From assembly GCA_963575745.1 (NCBI GenBank), contig CAUYUJ010003625.1:519222-583221 (forward strand): a stretch of 64,000 nt of DNA. The letters run 5' to 3'. Positions 52,365-62,612 of this stretch are shown here, piece by piece. The stretch is from Prorocentrum cordatum (lineage: Eukaryota; Sar; Dinophyceae; Prorocentrales; Prorocentraceae). Each line of letters opens with the position of its first letter. The first letter of the stretch is position 1. The position numbers and the translations under genes were made by a program. The notes beneath the pieces were generated by a model. The model was given only the letters and a program-made list of their open reading frames with translations, was not told where the DNA came from and searched no databases.

Positions 52365-52421
52365 GGGCAGAGAAGCTGCGGAGACAGCAGGAGCTTGCTC
52401 ACAGAGAATAGAAGAGGCATT
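52365..52421 (-). repeat. Split direct repeat A2
   Basis: 57 bp, identical to A1 at 62613-62669. Shares ATT with the end of B1. A 39-bp spacer separates it from B2. Confidence 0.9.
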
Positions 52422-52571
52422 CTCCCGCTCGCGCGCTAGCGAGCTGTCTCCGAGCGCGGCCGCGGCTCGCGCGCGCGGGGCGGCCCAACCTGGGCAGGCC
52501 CGTCCCGCGCGCTCGTGCCGGGGCGCCGCGCGTCAGGCGGGGGAGACCGCCTGCTCGCCGACGACGGCGAG
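52419..52571 (-). repeat. Split direct repeat B1
   Basis: 153 bp; partner of B2. Starts 17 bp after the stop codon of the tyrosine recombinase ORF. Confidence 0.9.
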
Positions 52572-52587
52572 GCAGCCATACCCGTGC

Positions 52588-55500
52588 TCAAGGACCTTGC
52601 GAAGTGACAAGGTTTCGGCGGGCGGCCGCAAGTAGGGCAGGCCAAGCGGCGGGGCCGACTTGGAGAAATGAGGCGACAAGGCGGTCGCTGGCGGTGGCGA
52701 AGAACAGGATTCGCGCCCGCGCGGGCATGGGCAGCGCGGCAAGAACTGTGGAAGCGGCGGCGGCTTGCAGGTAGCGCTCAGCACTGGAAGCCTGACGCCA
52801 ACGCCCTCGCCAGAAGACGCGAGGGACGTCTTCCGTAGCGATATAGAAGTCTGTTGCGCCAGAGCCCCGCAGACATGCGGGCGCCAGGTTGAGCCCCTGA
52901 CCCGCTTTGGCAAGAGGGACGCCCAGGGCCGAAAGCAAATGATTCCACCGAGTACGGAAGCCGCTCGCACCGAAAGGGGCGAGAGGATCGGTGGAAGCCA
53001 ACCGCCAAAACACTTGATTCAGAATCTTCACCGTGCCCCGATCGGAGCAGCGAGCATGCTGCGTCGGGTACGTTCTCCTGGTCTTTGGAACAAGAATCGA
53101 GAGAAAAGCATCCCCTTCAACTTCGAGGCGGTCGCAAGGAAGCGACAAGTCACAGCGGCGTGACGCCAGCAGCTCGCCAGGCCTGAGGACCATCGTAAAG
53201 CCCATGAGCAGCAAGGCCGCCATCACAGGCCAGTCCCAGGCGAAACAGAGACCGACCATAGCGCGCAGCAGAGCGCGAGGTAAGGGCGGGCGGAGCATTG
53301 GCGGCTCCGCGAGCTTCCATTGTTTCGCTACGTCCCAAGCTTCTGTTAGAAAGGCCTTCCAATGCGGATGAGCGCTCTGGATTCCCAAGATGGCATGAAC
53401 CAGAATATAATGAGGGAAACCTGCATCATGAAGCCACACGCCGAATGTCGCGAGGAAGCGGGCGAGAAGTAGCCCGCTACGGTAAAGAGTGGCGGGCGGC
53501 ACGCCAGTGTGTTCTGCTAACCACAGTTCGAACGCATCAATCGAGCTCGAGCGACGATCGAGATACGCGGAGGTGAGGTGAGAATCGCGCACGAAGGGAG
53601 TGCGCGGAGGGCGAGCGGGCGCGGAAGGCGCAGCCTGACTAAGCCCTTGGCCTGCGGTCGGCGCCGCGGCTCCCAGAGAGATGCAGAGGCCGCAGACGCA
53701 CCGCAGGATGAGCGCAGGGCGGCCAGGGCTGGGAGAGCTGATCAGCGTGGCGGCCCTCCTGCTCCTGGACGCGTAGAAGGGCGGAACGAGGGCGTCCCGC
53801 CCGTCGGTCTCGAACCCCGACGCCTCCGCCAGCATCGCCCGCGCCGAGGTGAAGGATCCGCCCATGTTACGGTGAGCACGGCGAGCCCCTGCTTCGATCT
53901 CGGCGGGCAGAGCGCCCCCTCCCTCGAGGGTCGCCCAGTCAAAGGGCGGGCGCGGCTCGGCGCGCGCAGCTGCGGCCGATTCGGCGAGCTCGGAACGAGC
54001 TGCCGAGGACGTGAGGCCCGAATGATGTTGAACGGGCACCACCTCCGCGAACGCGTCGAGGATCTCGGACGGAGGGGAATGAGATCCCCACAGCGCTGCT
54101 GGGATGGCGCCGTGACCGTCCTTCACGTGGTACAGAAGGTCGAAAAGGCAGGCCAACTTGCCCGCGCGCCTCCTGTGCTCGATCTTTGAGCCGAGCCCGA
54201 TGCCACGGATGGCGCCCGCCCCCATGGCTTGGTGGTCAGCGCCCGCGGGGATAGCCTCGGGCTCGACGGCGGCCACGTAAGGATGCAACCACGAGGCTTC
54301 GTCGATCGGCTCGGCGCCGCCTGTCTGAAACAGGCGCTTATAGGCGTGCAAGGCCTGCAGGAGGCAGTGCAGGTCATCTCTGCCCTCGGGCTCGGCGGCC
54401 CCTGCGGATGCGAAAGACCTCAGCCACGACGCCGCGCTCTGGAAGGCAGCTTGCCAGGCGGGTCCCCACCTCACCACTGTGACCTTCTCACCGCCGAGGT
54501 TGAGACGCCACGCTAGGGCGGTGGCGGCCCCTGGAGGCAAGGGCTGCTCAACGGCCGCGGAGGCCGTGCGCCGCGCTGCGAAGGCTGCAGCCGCGGCGCT
54601 CCCAGCGTCGCCGCTGTGGGAGCCGCTGGGATGCAGCTCGTGCCCTGAATCTCGGCCAGGCGCGGGGCCGCTCGAAGACCCCCTTTCCTCGGCGGCACGC
54701 CCTCCGCCCTGCGGGGCCGCAACAGCATCGCTGGAGGAGCGCGTGCCTACCGAAGACTGAGGGGCCTGAGCAGCGGAGTCCGCGCGGGAGCTGCCTGCGT
54801 GGACGTCGCCCGAGCTCGCACCATGGCGGGACGTGGCTGGCCGCTGCGCAGTAGCGGGGCTCGGGCGCTGCTTCGGAGCGACTCGAGGGGAGCGCACCTC
54901 GCGACGCCGAGGCGACGTCGCCTGACGCGAAGGCGCGCGAGAGGAGCCGCGCGCGACGGCCCGACTAAGCCCCTGGCCTGCGGTCGACGCGCGGGATCGC
55001 GACGCCGCACGCCCACCAGAGTGGTGAGGGGGCGGCGGCGGCGGCGGGGGCACGGGCCGCGGAGTCTCGGAGCCTACACGCGTGCCGCGGCCCCGAGAGC
55101 GACTGCGAACCGAGGCGCGTGCGGCGGGCGGAGAGGCCCCCGAGCGGCGAGGGAAGGCCGCCTGCAGGCGGCGGAGGACCTCGGGGTTCAGGCCCGCCAC
55201 GACGCGCTCGAGGTCCATCGAGGAATCTGCGAGGGCACTCAGCACGACGTCCTCGAGCTCCGTCGGAGAGTCCTCGTCGCACGCGGGCTCCGCTCTCGAG
55301 CGGCTGCGAACGCTCGCGGGCGGGGACCCGTCAGGAGTGCGCGGGCCCTCCGATGCCTCCCCCGCAGGCGGCTCCGACGGCTCCTCGGGCGAGATCGGGC
55401 CGTTGACGGGAGGCGGCGAGCAGCCCCCCGAGGGAGAGGTGCGGTCGGTCCCGTACGGGTTTGGAGACCGCGTACGGCTGCGGGCAGGGCTGCGGCTCCG

Positions 55501-55610
55501 CGGTGGGGAGCCCACTCCCGCGGCGGAGCTGGGGCGTGCCGCGCCTGCCCAGCGGCGCGCATTGGCAGTGCGACGCGCCCTGCGGCCAGGCGCCGTGGCG
55601 GCCCCCCCCC
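52588..55610 (-). CDS. Tyrosine recombinase with SR-rich N-terminal region
   Basis: The convincing part of the ORF starts near 55.6 kb. First comes an Arg/Ser-rich region (SPPRSRSPARSRTRSPNPYG, later SVRSRSR), a Pro run, then a helical region from about 54.5 kb (WRLNLGGEKVTVVRWGPAWQ). The recombinase core covers about 53.6-52.7 kb: FGVWLHDAGFPHYILVHAIL, VLRPGELL (Arg codon 53182-53184), ACLRGSGATDFY (second Arg, 52867-52869, without the usual His), GRWRQASSAERYLQ (Trp 52798-52800; nucleophile Tyr 52771-52773). The pattern R..R..W..Y fits dinoflagellate recombinases as I recall them. It would integrate the element's circular cDNA. Confidence 0.75.
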
Positions 55611-57085
55611 TCAGGGGCGGGGGGCGCCGCCATCGAAGCCCGCCGCTGCCTGGCGGCGCGCCTGGTGCGCGCGGCGCCCGTGCGCGAGGCGGAGTGCGGC
55701 GCGTGACCACCGCGGTTGGGCTGGCCCTCGACCGCTTCATCCCGCGGGCCCAGGCGGGCGCGGACCGCGCGCCGCTCACGACGGCTGAAGCTGGACGCAG
55801 GGTCGCCGGCGGGCCTTGCCAAGGCGCGCGGGTCCTCAGCCTCCACCTCGGCCAAGGAGCGGCCAGTGGACGACGCGGGTGCGTCCCCAGCACGAGCGGC
55901 ACGTTCTGCGATGGCGAGGCCCGTCGAGACCTCAGCGTTGTGCAGGACGGCGCGCAAGGTTTTGCGCCAATCCCGACCCAGCTGGACGGGAGCAGTGCGC
56001 GGCAAACCCGCGGCCTCTCGACTGGCGGCCTCGCGCACGCGTCGGAAGTAGGCGCGATCGGCCATCCCTTCCGCGAGCTCGGCACGAGCGACGGCACGCT
56101 CTCCTTCGCCGCGCGCAGGAGCCTGCACCGTGCGCCTGGTGGCGTCGGCACTCGCGGTGCGGAGTGCGTCGAGCTCCACGCGGCCGCGCGACACGGCGGA
56201 GACGAGGGTGGCATCCGACTCAGCCGCCCGCGTCGCGAGGGCAGACGAAACCCCGCCCCTCGGAAGAGGCGCGCCCGAGGCGGGGAGGGCAGCCCGAGGG
56301 GCCAGCTCGGCGCTCGCAAGGGCGACCCGCGAGGAGACCGCCTCTTCGAGCGCCTGAAGGGCCATGGTCGACCCTGGAGCCAGCTTGCCCTTGCGGGCGC
56401 CCTTTCCTGCCGCCTTGGCCCGGGCGTAGGCGCGGGCGGCAGGACCGTCGCCGCCCGTGCTAGGAACATCGAGCGGCGCGGCGGCCTGCGAGACGGCCTG
56501 GAGCAACACTGACTTGGCGTCACAGAGCTGCTTCCACTTCAGCGCGCGGGCTGCTCGCTCGTCGGCGCCCAGGTGCGCGGGAGCCCTGTCTGGATGGTAG
56601 ACTAGGGACTGGCGCCTGAAGGCGGCCTCAATTGTGCCGCGCGAGGCCCCGTCCACTACGCCAAGCAGTTGGCGAGAGGCGCTCACCCTGGCCGCTCGCT
56701 GGAAGGTGCGGGGGGGAGCTGCTGAGGCCCCCTTTGGCGCTTCCCGCGAGCCGACGCGCGACGAGCCCACCCCGATAGCAGGCGGAGGGGCCGCCGCGGC
56801 CTTGGAGCGGAGGGCCAGTGTCGGAGCACGCTTGGCGGCCTGGGGAGCCGATCCTGCGCTGGCGGCGCCAGGGTCGGGGCCGGGCGAGCCGCCCTCCGCG
56901 GAGGCAGACGCTTTTGGCGTGGCGTCTGCCGAGGACGCGAGAGGCCGTTCGCTGTCAGCGAAGAGCGCGTTGCGAGGCCCGCGACGCTCTCCGCTGGCGA
57001 GAGCAGCTTCAATGCTGCTCTCGGCGGCGCCCGAGGGGCCAGGTGCCTCCCCCTGGGCGCCGTCGCTGGCGGCGTCGGCGGTCAT
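55331..57085 (-). CDS. DnaJ J-domain protein of the YR retroelement
   Basis: ATG at 57083-57085. After about 135 disordered Ala/Ser/Pro residues, residues 137-195 read as a J-domain: SRQLLGVVDGASRGTIEAAF (helix I end and II), RRQSLVYHPDRAP with the invariant HPD at 164-166 (56588-56596), then a short loop and helix III (ERAARALKWKQLCDAKSVLL). J-domains stimulate Hsp70 ATPase through HPD. Beyond it come Ala/Arg-rich helices and RAYFRRVREAASREAAGLP. Its frame meets that of the recombinase at a G9 run (55606-55614); one base fewer would fuse the two into about 1,500 residues. Confidence 0.65.
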   Translation of the reverse strand: MTADAASDGAQGEAPGPSGAAESSIEAALASGERRGPRNALFADSERPLASSADATPKASASAEGGSPGPDPGAASAGSAPQAAKRAPTLALRSKAAAAPPPAIGVGSSRVGSREAPKGASAAPPRTFQRAARVSASRQLLGVVDGASRGTIEAAFRRQSLVYHPDRAPAHLGADERAARALKWKQLCDAKSVLLQAVSQAAAPLDVPSTGGDGPAARAYARAKAAGKGARKGKLAPGSTMALQALEEAVSSRVALASAELAPRAALPASGAPLPRGGVSSALATRAAESDATLVSAVSRGRVELDALRTASADATRRTVQAPARGEGERAVARAELAEGMADRAYFRRVREAASREAAGLPRTAPVQLGRDWRKTLRAVLHNAEVSTGLAIAERAARAGDAPASSTGRSLAEVEAEDPRALARPAGDPASSFSRRERRAVRARLGPRDEAVEGQPNRGGHAPHSASRTGAARTRRAARQRRASMAAPPAPEGGGRHGAWPQGASHCQCAPLGRRGTPQLRRGSGLPTAEPQPCPQPYAVSKPVRDRPHLSLGGLLAASRQRPDLARGAVGAACGGGIGGPAHS

Positions 57086-57241
57086 CCCCGCGCCCTCCGA
57101 GGGGGGGGGGGCGGCCGCCCAGCGGTGGCTGAGCAGCCCCTCGGGGCCTCGAGCCACAAGCTGCGAAACAAATCGGCCCCAGAGACAAGTAGGGAATGAC
57201 GAGCGGGAGTCGGCGTACGCAATGCAATCAAAGCGAGTAAA

Positions 57242-59665
57242 TTATCCTCTCTCTGCTTCAACTAACCAGGCGGGAGGGTCACGGGACGGGGGCCTCACCG
57301 CACGGTTCCGCGTGGGGTCGTCGGCCCTGTGCACGTCCGTAGGCACGTACATGCCTCCCATATATAAACCTCCTCCTATCACATAGGGCAAAGTTGTCGA
57401 AAGAACGTGAGATAGACCAGGAGAGCTACTGCGCCCGTGAGCGGTCGCGCCCAAAGCCACTTTTGAATCCAAGAGAACGGGGATACGAGAGTCAGGGAGG
57501 CGAATACAGCAGTACTTGCACAAGCTCTTATACACCGTTGTCTCAAGGATATTGATGTGACGGGGCATGCGAAACTCCCATTTGTACTCGAGCCGAAAGC
57601 GCAGCGCCTCTGATAGCTCGGTGACCCAACGCGGCGCGACGGGGGGCTCAATAGACGGGAGCCCCAGGTCGTGATGCAGTTGGGTGAGCCCAGGGCCCAA
57701 GGGCACGCCGCGGCTGAGTACGGCGAGGAGGCTCCGATTGTGCAGAATCGTGTGCCACCCCCCGTGCTCCGATCTGCGCCACATCTCGGCGGAGAGCTGC
57801 GGGCTGATAGGAGCGCGGACAACGCCCCCCCAGCCGAGAGACGCGTCCGTACCGAACACCTCGGGGCAAGGCTGCGCCCGAAGGACGGTTATAGCCGTAA
57901 AGGCTAAAAAGGTGCAGGCCAAAAGCTCGTCGCGAACATAAGGAGGCAAGTCGTATTCAATGCCCTCCTCGGTCGCCAGGCGCGACAGGAAGTTGTAGAC
58001 GTGCGTGAAAATGGCGAGCATCGGACGGCGATAGAGGAACACCTGGACCCAGCAGCCCACAAGAGAGGCTAACAGGGAGCGTGCGGTGATGCCGAGGTAG
58101 ATTTGGATCAGGGTCAGCCTGCACAAGGCCACCGTCCGCACTAAGGGAGCGCAGACGATGCCTATGCGCCCTTCCACCTCGGCGCCCACCACCACCTTGT
58201 GCGTTTCGTTGCGCGCGCGCTTGCCTGGATGCTGAATCAGGCCCACGCGCGGGTAGCCTGCATCGCAGGCGGCGAAGACCTCGCGATCACGACGACAGGG
58301 GTCGTCGGGGCGAGGAGCGGAGCCATGCCACGAGAGCTTCTGAAAACCTGTATGGTCATCAATATTCAGCATCTCGACAAACGGGCCCCGCGGGAAGGGC
58401 GAGCGGTGGACAACCTGCTCGTGAGGCCGCAAGGCCCCGAAGCTGTGCAAGACGCCGTCATGTGCAGAGTTGGCAATCTCCACCGCCATGTTGTCGCCCA
58501 TCGCTAGAGCATTGAGGCAAGGCGCGACGTCCACACCTTCGAGCTCGGGGCGCCAGGCTCGAAAGGCCTTGAAGCGGGATGAGGGCAGACGAACGCGAAG
58601 GGCGTTACGCCTGGCGCGCGCGGGAGGAACGCGGAAAGTGTAGTAAAACTCCCGTAGGTCGTCGCAAGAAACTGCCAGCCACTCCCCAGGCGCCAGACCC
58701 AAACGGCACAGCAGGAAACCCTGGCCAAGGCGCTGGGTGCTGGATGAGATTGAGGCACAGCGGCTGTTCACGACCGTTGGGTTCAGGATCAGCCTGTCGT
58801 AGTCGCTGTCCTTCGGTACCCTGAAAGCTCCGCGGGCTTCATCCCAGGCGAGGTCCGAAGCAGGAGTCAGGTACAGGGCGCCGCAGGCATCCCACTTCTG
58901 GAGCAGGGCCCACAGCTCGGCGCGGTCCATATGGACACGCGCCCCCTTTTGGGCAGCAGGCCACTCTGACGCCGGGAGCCGCATCTCCTCTGGATTGATG
59001 AACGCTTCGCGGACTCGAGCGTCAGAGAGAAATGGAATGGGATCAAACACTGGCGAGTAATCCCACTTAATGCGAGACGCCCTGACTTTTAAATCGAATG
59101 GCTCGACCTGGGTGGAGTCCCAAGCCGCCGCAGACGCCAGCGAACCAGGCACGGAAGGAGCGCTGGTCGGGCAGTGCCGCATGGGGGCGGGCACGGAAGA
59201 AGAGGAGGTGAAGGAGGCCTCCAAAGCTGCAACATGGGTGGCCAGGCCATGGAGCGAGACCTCAGTAGAGTCGAACTTGGCGAAGGCTCGACCTAAGTCG
59301 CTCTTGCCCCCACGGGCAAGGCGAACTGCGATCCGACACAACCGTTCGATACGGGTGCGGACGCCCTCCTGGCAGGGCGAGACCGTGGCGCGGACACGAG
59401 CCTCGGCGGGAGCGAGGCTAGGATGACCCAAAGTGAGCCAGTTCAACGCAATAACAGAATACTGCGCGAGCGTCCGCGCCGCGCGCCGCAACCTCCAGCG
59501 CTCCCTGCGCCTCGCCGACAAGCCGTCAGGCGGGGGACCAAGAGGTGGAGCAGGCGGGCACGGCCAAGGATCGCGGGGAGGCGGCCCCAAAAGGTACGGG
59601 TCGTCCCTGTCCATTGCACGCATTGATGAGCGGGAGAAAGATCCAAGAGAACATCGAGCACCCAT
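57242..59665 (-). CDS. Reverse transcriptase-RNase H of the YR retroelement
   Basis: 807 codons from an ATG (59663-59665), intact. RT: LILNPTVVNSRCAS (template-grip-like), AVSCDDLREFYYTFRVP (motif A), NALAMGDNMAVEIANSAH (motif B), FVEMLNIDDHTGF (motif C, NIDD with both Asp; codons at 58365-58370). RNase H: PEVFGTDASLGWGGVV (first Asp), MPRHINILETTVYKSLCKYC (Glu helix), IPVLLDSKVALGA (third Asp), then YMGGMYVPTDVHRADDPTRN (C-terminal end). All catalytic acids appear present, so this is a plausible active enzyme. It lies 157 bp upstream of the J-domain ATG. No integrase of DDE type occurs in the element, as expected for a tyrosine-recombinase element. Confidence 0.8.
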   Translation of the reverse strand: MGARCSLGSFSRSSMRAMDRDDPYLLGPPPRDPWPCPPAPPLGPPPDGLSARRRERWRLRRAARTLAQYSVIALNWLTLGHPSLAPAEARVRATVSPCQEGVRTRIERLCRIAVRLARGGKSDLGRAFAKFDSTEVSLHGLATHVAALEASFTSSSSVPAPMRHCPTSAPSVPGSLASAAAWDSTQVEPFDLKVRASRIKWDYSPVFDPIPFLSDARVREAFINPEEMRLPASEWPAAQKGARVHMDRAELWALLQKWDACGALYLTPASDLAWDEARGAFRVPKDSDYDRLILNPTVVNSRCASISSSTQRLGQGFLLCRLGLAPGEWLAVSCDDLREFYYTFRVPPARARRNALRVRLPSSRFKAFRAWRPELEGVDVAPCLNALAMGDNMAVEIANSAHDGVLHSFGALRPHEQVVHRSPFPRGPFVEMLNIDDHTGFQKLSWHGSAPRPDDPCRRDREVFAACDAGYPRVGLIQHPGKRARNETHKVVVGAEVEGRIGIVCAPLVRTVALCRLTLIQIYLGITARSLLASLVGCWVQVFLYRRPMLAIFTHVYNFLSRLATEEGIEYDLPPYVRDELLACTFLAFTAITVLRAQPCPEVFGTDASLGWGGVVRAPISPQLSAEMWRRSEHGGWHTILHNRSLLAVLSRGVPLGPGLTQLHHDLGLPSIEPPVAPRWVTELSEALRFRLEYKWEFRMPRHINILETTVYKSLCKYCCIRLPDSRIPVLLDSKVALGATAHGRSSSPGLSHVLSTTLPYVIGGGLYMGGMYVPTDVHRADDPTRNRAVRPPSRDPPAWLVEAERG

Positions 59666-60113
59666 CCCAACCTGGGACAGCGCTGCCGCCCAGTGGTGAT
59701 ATCAATGTTCGCGCCTGGAAACAGGCGCAGCAAGGCAGACAAGTCAGCGACAAATGGCGCGACGTTGGCAAGAGCAGCAGGGGTGCTTGAAGGAGAACAA
59801 TCACCAGCAAGAACACCAACCTCAGGGGCTGCAGGCCCCATGGGGGGAGCGCTCGACTGAGGCAGGTGACGGCCAAAATGGCCGAATGGATCCGAGGGGC
59901 GGTTCGGAGCAGAGCGAGGGGCGCGGTGGCGGAACGTACTCCTCCCTGCGGGGCCGCAACAGCATCGCTGGAGGAGCGCATTCCTACCCCCACGCCCTCG
60001 CTGCGCCCAAACACGCCTAGCAGCCGTAGCAGCGTCGGTGCAGACTGTCTGCGGCGGCGTACCCCGGCCACGCGAAGGCCCCCCCTCCAAGAAGGCGGGC
60101 GCCAAGGGCATCC
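59666..60113 (-). other. Gag-RT spacer with 36-bp element-internal repeat
   Basis: No convincing ORF. It holds CCCTGCGGGGCCGC...GAGGAGCGC (59942-59977), identical over 36 bp to 54707-54742 inside the recombinase ORF. Confidence 0.5.
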
Positions 60114-62053
60114 TCAGTCCTTCTTGGGCACCGCCTTCGGGGCCTTGGGAGCACCCTGAGACTTGAAGGGGGGCTTTGAGACCTTGGGCTGCTTGGGCTG
60201 ATGAGGTGGATGCTTGGGGAGCGCGACGGCGCGCTCGGCGTCGAGGCGCGCCCGAAATGCTTGCAGCTCCTTCATGTATTCGCCCTGCGCCGACAGCCAG
60301 CGAGGATCCACCAGGGGTGAAAACGGGGTCTGGGCCTCGCGCTCCGTGTGACGACTGGTCACGCGACACGGGGGAGGCTCCAGCCCCGTGAGTAACCAAG
60401 CGGCCTCGAGGTAGCCGCGGTCCCCCGCCAACTGGTCGATGAAACTGCACTGGCAAGTCAGCAAGGTCTGGACCCTCTCGGGGTTGCCCTCTTCGCAGGC
60501 CCGCCACAGCTCGGCGCTGAGGAAGGCAAAATGCGTCAACAACTCGTGCGTCGACGGCTGAGCCCCGAGGGGGCTGTGCTCGCGAAAGTACTGATGCATG
60601 GCCATGGGGGTCACGGCGCTGACTTCCACGCCCAGAACGCGGGCCAAATTCTCCTTCATCAGTCCTCGCACGTCGGGGCCGTGCTGCATCAGCGCTTGCT
60701 GCCACTCGCGCCTCCGAGCGATCCCCCCCATCTGAGCCGATGCGTGCGCGGGGTCGCCCGAGGTCGCGGGCGGAGATTGAGCTTGGTCGCTCAGGGTCCC
60801 CAGAAGCGGGTGGAAGGCTGGGCGATGACCCCGCCCCTGCTGCAAGGAAAGGGACTGGTGCAGGCACTGAAGCATGAGGCTGAAGTCCGTCGGATTGGCC
60901 GCAAGGGGCGGCTCTAACCCGTCGGCGCCGCCCGCCTCGGCAAAGCCGTCGACCGCAGCGGGATGGGCTAGCCCAGGCGGCGGCGGGGGGCCCCTCGGTC
61001 CGGAAGCGGACGAAGGGGCCCGAGGGACAGCAAGAGAGCGCGCCTTCTCCCACGCCGAGACCAGCGCGGAGGTGGGTCCCTTGGGGCGCGCGGAGCCCCG
61101 ATGTGGGGCCACGGGCGCGTGGGACAAGACGGCCTCGATCCCCGCAGGATCCAGCCCGAGGCGCGCCGCCTCGTCGCTGAAAAGCTGAGGCACCTCGGGC
61201 CGAGCGCTCCGGGCAGCCGGAGCGGGGCCCAGCGGTTCGGGTCCGCCGACCATCGTGGGGGCCGCGTGGGCTGCAAGCAAGGCGCGCATTTCGGCAGCTA
61301 CCTCGGCGCGGGTCATGGGAGCCCCGTCGTCCAGAGACGCCGCAGGAGCACCAGGAGCAAACGGGGCAGGACCCGCGACCCGTGGCGGCGCGGCGGCGCC
61401 AGCGCGCTTGGCGGGCGGGCCGCGCGGCGCTCCAGCGACCGCGGGGGCTCGCGCACTTGGGCCGCGCGGTCGGCTTCCCCGTCGGCCGCGAACCCCTCGG
61501 GCTCCTCCATCTCGTCGGCAGAGTGGTAGGGGGTAGCCCGATCGGCCCCTGGGAGAGGCTCTTCCCCTGCGGTAGGCGGGGCGCCGTGCAAACGAGCGTA
61601 GCCCTCGCGAAGCACTCGAACCCCCGAAGGATGCGGCCAATAGACGCGGCTGCGCACCTCGGCGAAGGGAACGATGCCTGCGTCGTCGCCGACCTCTAGA
61701 GGGTACAGCAACTCGAGCTCGAGCTCGGCAACCTCGATATCTATAACGAGGACGGATGCGGTAGTGGCGAGCGGCCGTGAAGCGGCCCCCTGGAGCTGGA
61801 CGTCCACTAGCTGGAAGGGGCCTATCATCCCAGCAACGCCATCCGCCTCGGCAGCCTCGAGCTCCGCTGTAGAGCGAAAGGCGCCAGGCAGGGCCAGCAG
61901 GATGCCCCCTTCTCGAGAGGCGAGGGGGATAGCCGCCCAGCTGGTGTCGCCGTCGTCTAGGCGCCATCGTGCGTAGTCGCGCGCCGTGTGCGCAGCGAAA
62001 GGGTAGAGCTCGGGCCAAAGGGGCCCTCCGCCAACTGGTGGCAGCTCCGCCAT
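60114..62053 (-). pseudogene. Gag-like protein of the YR retroelement, one frame change
   Basis: Starts at ATG 62051-62053 with MAELPPVGGGPLWPELYPFA, an acidic region (VIDIEVAELELELLYPLEVG) and HPSGVRVLREGYARLHG. After a frame change at about 61.44 kb it continues with MTRAEVAAEMRALLAAHAAP, helical parts (NPTDFSLMLQCLHQSLSLQQ; ENLARVLGVEVSAVTPMAMH), HTEREAQTPFSPLVDPRWLS and a Lys/Pro-rich basic end (HPPHQPKQPKVSKPPFKS). Position before RT and the basic tail suggest Gag. No zinc knuckle is seen. The start shares one base with the stop of the upstream ORF (TGATG). Confidence 0.55.
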
Positions 62054-62612
62054 CAGTGGGCGCCGCCGTGGACGCCGCCGCCCGCACGCTGGGCGTCTGC
62101 CCGCTCGAGCGCTTGAGGTCGAGGCGGAGCCCCGTAGGCCAGCGCTCGCGCCGCACGGCGGTCCTGCTCAGGTGAAGCAGAAACCGCGCCGCGCGGCCAG
62201 ACGAAGGGCCAGAGCCTCCGCCACACGTACGGGCCCAGCAGCCCGAGGCAGCAGCCCGCGCAGGCGCTGCAGGCGGCCGTCACCCAGAGGAGGGCGGCGA
62301 CCGTGCTGAGCAGCCAGGGAGAGACCCCGCCGCTCAGGTCCACCGCCAGCCCGAGGCAGACGGTGGGGCAGGTGGAACCCGCCGAAGGGAGAGGGCAGGA
62401 GGCCCCCTCACCCCCGGACGAGTCCGCCTGCTGGATGGACCAGGCAGGCGATGGAGGCCCCTGGTCCTGAAGCACAGAGAGGGGGGCAGCCACGAGCCGC
62501 TCGTAGAGCGCGGCCCGCAGCCCCCTGAACAAAATCTCCCCAGCGCCCTGGAGAGCCGCTTGTGCGACCGCCTGCATAAGGCGCCCGCACGCGCGGCCGA
62601 CGGGGGGCACTT
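62053..62612 (-). CDS. First ORF of the YR retroelement, possible membrane protein
   Basis: An open frame begins within or next to repeat A1 and ends in TGA at 62053-62055. It contains a helix (LMQAVAQAALQGAGEILFRG) and two adjoining hydrophobic stretches with Cys (PWLLSTVAALLWVTAACSAC; CCLGLLGPYVWRRLWPFVW), which could be a membrane hairpin. A GTG opens the visible ORF and no ATG is in frame nearby, so the start is unknown. The end overlaps the Gag-like ATG by one base. Confidence 0.4.

Noticed and set aside
59866-59880. GGCCATTTTGGCC on the minus strand as a second spliced-leader relict
   Set aside because: Only 11 bases match the DinoSL core, and the sequence is itself a short hairpin; the flanks do not fit.
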